NCBI GenBank assembly: GCA_013076295.1
Contig: RQOL01000855.1
Location: forward strand, 930,001 to 994,000
Length of the DNA stretch: 64,000 nt
Origin: Sanderia malayensis
Lineage: Eukaryota; Cnidaria; Scyphozoa; Semaeostomeae; Pelagiidae
Reading direction: 5' to 3'
Shown: one piece after another, positions 60,201-64,000 of the stretch
Layout of the letters: each line of letters starts with the position of its first letter
Position numbering within the stretch: position 1 is the first letter of the stretch
Position numbers and translations under genes: made by a program
The notes under the pieces: model-generated
What the model saw: the letters and a program-made list of their open reading frames with translations, nothing else
What the model was told of the DNA's origin: nothing
Databases searched by the model: none

Positions 60201-62731
60201 AAAATATGTAATTGCCTTTCTCGGGAGCTTTGAACCAGCCGTATAGCCTTTGACCGTAGTCTTTGCCAGAGTTCTCCGGGGCGTCAAACGTTGGCAGGAT
60301 GGCTCTGACGTCAGGGCTCTCCGGATAGCGACGACTTGTGACCAGGCCGTACAAGTTTTCAGCACGGTCACCGAGCCCCTTGAAGAGTTCACGTACAATT
60401 CCTTGACGAGCAACTAAAAGAAATCAGATATCCATATGATAAAAGCAATCACCTTTCCTAAAGTACTAAATGACAGCAATACCCAACAAGACTATATCAA
60501 ATAGAGGATTAGCCAGCCTAAGAGTTGTCACAGGGTTTAAAAATTATCAGGGTTAGTTTTATCAATGTTAGCAACAATGCTTTTCATCTATGTTGCGAAC
60601 CAGAACAATCGCTCAGAGCTCCTGGTTCTTTGGAACTCAAAATCTCTTTATCAAGCCTTCTCCTAGCTCAAGGCCACATAAATTGGCCACATGAATTTTC
60701 AATAGCTAGACGGTGTCCACATCCAAAGCCTTGTGAGCTCCCATCATGATTGGTCAAGTCCAACAATTGGTTTGAACAGAGCTGATCATAACCGAAATGC
60801 GTCTTAAATTGAGTCGCATTACTGGCACGGAACAAACTACGAGAAGCAGAAACCAGATTGCAAGGCACTTTGCAGTCACAGTTTGTAAGCGTCAAGTGCT
60901 GTATGCATCTGTTCTGTCTGCCTTAAAGTCTTACGTAGCAGCTTTATGCAGTGCACTGTCACCAGTCACCAAACTACATCTCAGTGGCCCTTTCTGTAAT
61001 TTCCTATAAACATGTTTACTTCAACACTCATAAGCAGTAACTTCTGTCTCTGTCAAGCCTTAATAGCAGATTCAGTGTACTCGTGGTCTTCATAAAGAGA
61101 ATAAAATGCATAAGAGAGCACAGCAGAAAATTTCAAAGGACATCAGATTATATCGTGTGCGTGTGATAGCGTGTGCGTGTTTAAGCGTTCGTGTGTGTTT
61201 GTGTGATCTTTGTCTTTAGCATGTGAGTTATTGTTAGCGAGTACGTGTTAGTCAATATGAAAACAGTAGAATGCCTTGTACGCAATCTAAAACTTCTGCT
61301 ACTCACGTTCGTGTTTTGATCCGTGCTTCTTCTTCTTGGATTTCCTGATCTGACTTTTTTTCCCTGTACCAGGGTGATGATGAAAGCTTCGTTTTTTGCC
61401 AAACGCAAGATCTGCCCTCACGCCACCACCGAGGACATTCAATGCGCTGCCTAGAACGCCGGTGTTTAGCAGGCCACCGAATGCTTCGTCAACTGCTTTG
61501 GAAGTGTCAGATCTTGACGAACCGGTCACTCCTTTTCCGCCCGGAACACTGAGTGATCCGCTAGCCGAAGCACCGGATAGGTTGGGTGCGTTCATAGTTG
61601 TTACAGAACCTACAGGTCCGTGACCCTGATATGCTGGATAAAATCATATATAAAGAACGTAGCATATTGAGTAAGGATTGCCAGCATAGCGCTTTCTTAT
61701 TCAACCTTGCGCCCTGAGATGGCTTATTGAAAGTTGATAGGTATACCACCGGTAGAAGGTCATTAATACACATGCGCAACAACGAGCTTCGTGTTGGCAA
61801 GAGTTAAATTGCGATAAAAGTGTTTGAAATATAATGTATTGAAATAGCTAACCTCCTAGAGGATTTCCCCCGACACCACCGCCGCCTCCGCCTCCGCCTC
61901 CACCTCCAGCACCAAGGCCAGCTCCGCCACCGCCACCGGCAAGGGCACTCAAGGCATTGGCTAAATCACCACCGCCACCAGCAGCACCTCCTCCACCTCC
62001 GGCAGCTCCACCGCCTCCGAGGGCAGCGAGACCACCGCCACCGCCACCTCCGCCGACTGCTCCGCCTGCAACAAGGCCACCTCCACCGCCACCGCCACCG
62101 CCGCCGCCAACAGCTAATATGAGAAAAGGTGGTTTTAGCCCAATGGTGGGGGTTAACAACTAAGGTTTCACTATCGTAAATACCTCGAATAAGCCCCCGG
62201 GGGCTTGTTTGCAAAAACAAAATTTCAGCTGGATCATTGTTCAATATTAAGCAAAATAAAAGCTATACGATGCAACCAATCAATGCAATTATTCGTTTAA
62301 ACTTGCTGTTATTTGCAATACATTCACTGAGCAACTTCAATGCCTGGAAACTTGGACTCAATTCGTTGCAAATGATTATCAGCATGGGGGTTTATTCGAA
62401 GGGAGGGCTTATTCGGAGGTGGGGGCTTATTCGAGGATTTACGGTACTGGGCAATGGCTTCATCAAATACTAAGATACCAAAAGTCGTCATGAGGTGATT
62501 CAATGTCCCTATTCCCTAAGAAGAAATTTTTCATAGTATCACATCATCAAATACCTGCAGCGGCGGGTAGAGCTCCCATTAATCCCATTGCAGTAGTGGC
62601 TGCATTGGCAGCATCCATTGCTGCTTTGTTCAACGTCTGCTGTGCAGCAACCTGCTGCGCAGCCTGCATTGCTGCTTGGCCTGCTTGAACTTGCTGGGCG
62701 ACGGCTGCATTTTGCACCAGGGCTTGTTGGG
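34591..62731 (-). CDS. Giant modular extracellular-type protein: three PA14 domains, Gly-rich and His/Gly-rich blocks, C-terminal vWA (about 4,600 residues)
   Basis: I recognise no named family. Exons: 62731-62555, 62113-61853, 61633-61307, 60413-60089, 59732-59548, 58891-58790, 56864-56751, 56416-56351, 56262-56131, 55770-55440, 54937-54771, 54266-53526, 52841-52514, 52122-51947, 51638-51498, 51297-51031, 50918-50793, 50529-50251, 46491-46423, 46187-45396, 45168-45002, 44756-43133, 42453-36602 (frame break near 39354), 36222-36003, 35800-35622, 35465-35307 and 35072-34591. Nearly all introns are phase 1, usual for exon-shuffled extracellular proteins; exceptions are a phase-2 intron inside each PA14 and in vWA, and one phase-0. 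PA14 lies at about residues 256-425, 564-729 and 977-1144; vWA at about 4251-4436. Basic linkers (KRRN, RVKR) could be cleavage sites. No signal peptide is visible, so the 5' end may lie upstream. A secreted structural or matrix role is inferred from composition. Confidence 0.75.
35307..36222 (-). other. Large gene: von Willebrand factor A domain (three exons)
   Basis: This is a complete vWA fold. Strand 1 reads RIAFVIDASANVG, then LGIVSFGDEPRLD, NLTKALQFAADKLF, REVIVLLLAGDPV and GITIYCIGVSK. The metal-site motif DxSxS is DASAN here, and the usual TDG of strand 4 is AGD, so metal-dependent ligand binding may be weakened. It lies near the C-terminus, as in many matrix proteins. Confidence 0.88.
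36602..39338 (-). other. Large gene: Pro/Ser/Lys/Gly-rich linker
   Basis: Roughly 900 residues of low-complexity, mostly hydrophilic sequence connect the acidic block to the vWA domain. It is rich in Pro, Ser, Lys and Gly, with basic clusters (GKRHRF, GRRRLKITK). There is no recognised domain. It is encoded by the same exon as the Gly/His-rich part. Confidence 0.6.
39497..40330 (-). other. Large gene: Asp- and His/Asp-rich acidic block
   Basis: The coding strand shows long Asp runs with few interruptions, from GAT/GAC microsatellite sequence (39541-39620), preceded by mixed His/Asp/Glu stretches such as HHIDHNYHDDDEDEEEHH. Such acidic runs are typical of calcium-binding and mineral-associated proteins, but the role here is inference. 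Confidence 0.65.
40600..41450 (-). other. Large gene: His/Gly-rich repeats
   Basis: Glycine and histidine dominate. A unit of about 36 residues containing HGFGHGFGLGGSHGGDEGG then HSLGPGLFHGGD occurs about three times (about 40690-41000), with looser copies around it. Composition resembles histidine/glycine-rich sclerotised structural proteins that bind metals, such as worm jaw proteins. No homology is claimed. Confidence 0.7.
41850..42453 (-). other. Large gene: Gly/Asn-rich block and Ala-rich helix
   Basis: After an Ala/Gly-rich start (KVSANDMASSLAAGIAAG) there is a run of GGNGG-type repeats, then an Ala-rich amphipathic segment (SAAEAAGNAAKAGLSPKEAA). Silk-like alternation of flexible and helical parts is inferred from composition. 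Confidence 0.65.
42893..43083. mobile_element. MITE with TA ends, 191 bp
   Basis: The left end TACTGTATTTCCTCTAATAA and right end TTAGAGGAAATACGGTA are complementary. GCGCCC/GGGCGC steps lie inside each end, and TA occurs at both borders. The same terminal type occurs at 62172-62446. It is non-coding and lies in an intron of the large gene. Confidence 0.75.
43133..44756 (-). other. Large gene: coiled segment followed by Gly-rich repeats (one exon)
   Basis: The exon opens with a charged helix (SMQEQLNAAKAELERERAAK) and then long GGGG runs alternating with Ala, Ser and Val. It continues with GVGGGLGVGGGLGVGGGLG-type pentads, a basic KRQKTGRKNN linker, and PGGVPGG repeats near the end. It also carries the phase-0 entry from the preceding Gln-rich exon. 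Confidence 0.7.
46760..46880 (-). repeat. Dispersed repeat shared with 4985-5065, beginning at a (TAA)n tract
   Basis: (TAA)n at 46767-46783 is followed by TGCTGCGTAGCGGA and AGCGGCTGCGCAGCAGAATA plus TAATCGAGTCCTT. The reverse complement of this block is present at about 4985-5065 in SGPL1. It is probably part of a retroelement and lies just upstream of the LINE fragment at 46965. Confidence 0.55.
46965..47416 (+). mobile_element. LINE reverse transcriptase C-terminal fragment
   Basis: The frame reads RRILGVKYPDKITNKKLY and RKQRWELLGHILRRDRKIPA, then KGFKGKPRTTLSR, ending in a stop followed by (TAAC)n. The LLGHILRR...RGKPRTT pattern is typical of the region after the reverse transcriptase in LINEs. 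It is antisense to the large gene, inside the intron between exons 50251 and 46491. Confidence 0.75.
48095..48210 (+). repeat. Dispersed repeat, copy 2 (see 2308-2440)
   Basis: It matches the reverse complement of 2308-2440. It ends AACAGCTAGTAATAA, directly leading into the (TAA)n tract. Confidence 0.6.
48204..48285. repeat. (TAA)n then (AAAATG)n microsatellite
   Basis: About 47 bases of TAA repeats (48205-48251) are followed by five to six copies of AAAATG (48252-48285). The tract lies directly at the 5' border of the LINE fragment that follows. Confidence 0.95.
48286..49823 (+). mobile_element. 5'-truncated Dong/R4-like LINE: RT C-terminal part, zinc finger and restriction-like endonuclease
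   Basis: An open frame (48299-49705, 468 residues) starts in the reverse transcriptase palm/thumb (MEFGVKKCGILIM, DGYKYLGIL). It continues through a CCHC-type motif CRMCDQRNETVSHIVSEC followed by IHWRLCK. It ends with a restriction-like endonuclease core KPDIVLVDK...IIDIAIPGE (PD...D motif). IHWxLCK plus a C-terminal endonuclease is typical of the R4/Dong/Rex6 clade. A 3' region with a hairpin ends in ATAATAATAA. The N-terminal half is missing, and the copy is antisense to the host gene. The long intact frame suggests a fairly recent insertion. Confidence 0.8.
49824..50097 (+). mobile_element. Second, divergent endonuclease fragment of the same LINE family
   Basis: The frame reads IIDITLPADANVADKEKKK, then VIPVAIGTLGSVTKG and LQKTALLGTARIL. 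It aligns with the C-terminal end of the preceding element (IIDIAIPGE..., VIPVVVGALGAVSKQ) but clearly differs in sequence. It begins right after the ATAATAATAA tail of the first copy, so one insertion probably landed at the other. Confidence 0.75.
51947..52841 (-). other. Large gene: third PA14 domain (two exons)
   Basis: Exon 1 (52841-52514) carries YGWFIAPADGEYIFFTACDD and LYMSPDEGKDHIRRIISQ. Exon 2 (52122-51947) carries KSYYLQATGSQSGNADCMSVG and FSRPISGAF. This is the fibrocystin-type PA14 beta-barrel pattern. The phase-2 intron falls at the same place as in the other two copies. A GNADCM replaces the usual GxDHL. Confidence 0.85.
53036..53411. mobile_element. hAT-type MITE, 376 bp, with 8-bp target duplication
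   Basis: The ends CAGGGGATCTTTTAA and TTAAAAGATCCCCTG are exact complements. They are flanked by ACATAGCG on both sides (53028-53035 and 53412-53419). An open frame inside it has no transposase features. It lies in an intron of the large gene. A decayed relative lies at 30745-30900. Confidence 0.88.
53526..54266 (-). other. Large gene: charged linker exon between PA14 domains 2 and 3
   Basis: This 247-residue exon is dominated by Lys, Glu and Asn (KEEEKEQEMLEDEAELNMKK), followed by a Gly/Ser/Ala segment and a basic end (GRMEKKKSFIRRDLTRATKK). It is probably disordered or coiled. No domain is recognised. Confidence 0.65.
55066..55087. repeat. (TAAG)n microsatellite
   Basis: Five to six tandem copies of TAAG/AAGT lie within the intron of the second PA14 domain. 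Confidence 0.9.
55243..55325 (-). other. tRNA-Ser(UGA)-like sequence, probable pseudogene or SINE
   Basis: The minus strand reads TAGACTAGTAGTCAAGGCGC (A-box-like), an anticodon-arm-like GCTGGGTTTGATCCTTTGG with TGA in the loop, a long variable region, and ACCGGTTCAAATCC (B box). The order and spacing match a serine-type tRNA. I cannot pair the two ends into a clean acceptor stem, so it is unlikely to be functional. Confidence 0.45.
56865..58789. other. Large intron of the PA14/vWA gene, nothing recognised
   Basis: This 1.9-kb AT-rich intron lies between exons 58891-58790 and 56864-56751. I see no coding sequence, clear repeat or RNA gene in it. Confidence 0.55.
58892..59547. other. Intron of the PA14/vWA gene, nothing recognised
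   Basis: AT-rich intron following the first PA14 domain. Short open frames on both strands show no family resemblance. Confidence 0.5.
59548..60413 (-). other. Large gene: first PA14 domain (two exons)
   Basis: Exon 1 (60413-60089) carries LYGWFKAPEKGNYIFYSSCS and VYLSSDDDPSNKRRIISQ. Exon 2 (59732-59548) carries QKSYYLEAIMVKRGNGNDHL then SVGVRLPNG and RPIPSAYM. It is the best match of the three to the canonical fibrocystin-like PA14 pattern. The domain is split by a phase-2 intron after HNHFE. Confidence 0.9.
60414..61306. other. Intron with a GT-rich tract
   Basis: Intron of the large gene. It contains a degenerate GTGTGCGTGT-type tract at about 61146-61206. I see nothing else in it. Confidence 0.5.
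61307..62731 (-). other. Large gene: Ala/Gln helix, Gly-rich block and basic linker
   Basis: Exon 62731-62555 encodes an Ala/Gln-rich helix (AQQVQAGQAAMQAAQQVAAQ). Exon 62113-61853 is almost pure Gly with Ala and a few Leu/Asn. Exon 61633-61307 goes from Ser/Gly-rich to strongly basic (GKKSQIRKSKKKKHGSK). The same order (helix, Gly block, basic linker) is repeated in the exons from 45168 to 43133. Confidence 0.65.
62172..62446. mobile_element. MITE with TA ends, 275 bp
   Basis: It begins TATCGTAAATACCTCGAATA and ends with the near-complement TTCGAGGATTTACGGTA, with GCCCCC/GGGGGC steps inside the ends and TA at the borders. It is the same terminal type as 42893-43083. It lies in the intron between the first two Gly/Ala exons. 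Confidence 0.7.
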
Positions 62732-63001
62732 CTAAAATAATAATCATCATAATAACAAATTAGAATACGTTACATCAATAACAAATACGATATAATGCAC
62801 AAACCAACGAAAAAAGGCGAACAAACAACTGCAATTTATAAAAATTATAGATTACAAAGCACATGTTAAAGTAAATTTAAAAAACAACAAAAATACATGT
62901 ATATGTATTCAAATGCATTCAGTTGCAAAAGGTTCATATAAAGGGTACCCAAGCATTCAGTGGTCTCTTGTTAGAGGTGGAAATGTTACAGTTACGAGTT
63001 G

Positions 63002-63973
63002 TTAGTGACCAAACTGCAGCGCCAATGGTGGAACAACTGGAGACATGAACGACGGTACAACTGGCGGTGCCAATGGCGCTACTGGTGGCGCCATTGGAAA
63101 TAATTGTTGTGCGTAATTAGGTGATAAAGGAGGCACAACATGAGTCGCTACTGTTTTGAAAATTGGTACAATTATCGGCTTATAACGTTGTGGTCTATTC
63201 CTTTCTTCGTCCACCTGTTGAAGGTAGGCCAATGTTGCTAAAATGTTAAATTTATTAGCGTGATTAGTGATGCTGAATGTCGACGTTACGTAAAAGATTT
63301 ATGTTTTACTTCATTAAGTGTTACAACAGCAACAAAACCTCCATTTAAAGAACACTTTTATGCACTGGACAATTTCGAATAACGAAAAAAATTTAGTCTC
63401 AAAGTTCCCAAAAATTCTCAACTATTTGTTTGTAAACAAACTTCTATGCAACAAATCTCTCTCCCAAAGGCACTGATCCCATGGGAGAGACATGGGTAGG
63501 CACATGAAGGATCTACTGTAAGCTGAACATTTGAGAGCAGAGCAGTCTGTAAGGCAGAGATTACAGACGTTAACGAAACTGCTTCACTGCAAAGTCACTG
63601 CAAAGACGCTACATGTGAAACTTCTATACGACCAACTGCAATCTAAAAACTTAAGCACGGTGTCTCATGACTTTGACAGGACCAGTAGATCTCATCGACG
63701 TAACTCAAGTGCACGCTAAAAACCGGACCAAGTAAGCGTGTGGGTATGAAACTTAGTATAAACCATGGGTCTGGATGGAATCACGGAACAGCTGTATACT
63801 TGAGTACCATTGGAGCTCAATTGAACATTAAATCTTACCGCCTTTCGTGGGTGTTAACCGCAAATTAATATTGATATTCGGGCCTAATGCCACAACTTCT
63901 GTTCCTTTGCCATTTACATTGAGAGCAGCTCCATTCTGCATGTCCATGCCAACAAACGTGACAGTATGCGTCC
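63002..63973 (-). CDS. Two further exons upstream of the large gene (same gene or end of a neighbour; partial)
   Basis: Exon 63973-63839 encodes THTVTFVGMDMQNGAALNVN and following residues to LRLTPTKG. It joins in phase 1 to exon 63237-63002, ATLAYLQQVDEERNRPQRYK followed by a Pro/Val-rich tail (PMAPPVAPLAPPVVPSFMSP) and a stop. No family is recognised. The exon can be read through to the next one only with a weak donor (TTTG then GTCACT, phase 1). So this is either the 3' end of a separate upstream gene, an alternatively ended isoform, or the 5' continuation of the large gene. The gene runs off the window. Confidence 0.5.
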
Positions 63974-64000
63974 CTGAAAGGCAACATCAACAAAAAACTC

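Noticed and set aside
1..64000. CRISPR arrays, operons, prokaryotic promoters or rRNA genes
   Set aside because: The window is eukaryotic with spliced genes, and no spaced direct repeats or rRNA sequence were seen.

Overview
The window is eukaryotic nuclear DNA from an invertebrate animal. Its genes have many short exons with GT-AG introns of roughly 50-900 bases, the sequence is AT-rich, and it is full of transposon remnants and microsatellites. Every host gene I recognise is metazoan. The NF-kB gene here encodes only a Rel homology region and a nuclear localisation signal, with no ankyrin repeats. That architecture is known from the sea anemone Nematostella, so a cnidarian is my best guess at moderate to low confidence.

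Layout. 11-5871 (+): the 3' part of sphingosine-1-phosphate lyase (SGPL1), with a telomere-like minisatellite in its largest intron. 6603-13882 (-): a bromodomain protein of the BRD10/KIAA2026 type, converging on SGPL1. 14404-21806: a large imperfect palindrome built of repeats carrying tRNA-like sequences, with a 1.5-kb DNA transposon inserted in it. 22246-23293 (+): complete ribosomal protein L12. 23722-27811 (-): complete ankyrin-less NF-kB, converging on RPL12. 28275-29264: a second transposon of the 14.5-kb type. 29659-32719 (-): ABCD4, a lysosomal-type cobalamin ABC transporter. 34591 to about 62731 (-), possibly continuing past the window end: one very large secreted-type modular gene.

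The large gene is the most unusual content. Twenty-seven consecutive exons, nearly all bounded by phase-1 introns, join in frame to about 4,600 residues once one frame break near 39354 is allowed for. The order is: Ala/Gln-rich helix, Gly-rich block, basic linker, PA14 domain; PA14; long charged linker; PA14; a long series of Gly-rich blocks; a His/Gly-rich repeat block; Asp-rich and His/Asp stretches; a long Pro/Ser/Lys linker; and a von Willebrand A domain with a degenerate metal site. The composition suggests an extracellular structural, scaffold or mineral-associated protein. I recognise no named family with this architecture.

Mobile DNA includes hAT-type MITEs with 8-bp target duplications, two elements with a 5-bp duplication, two MITEs with TA ends, truncated LINEs including a Dong/R4-like element next to a (TAA)n tract, and several tRNA-like sequences. 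Exon boundaries were read by eye from splice sites and frame continuity. Functions are assigned by family resemblance only.
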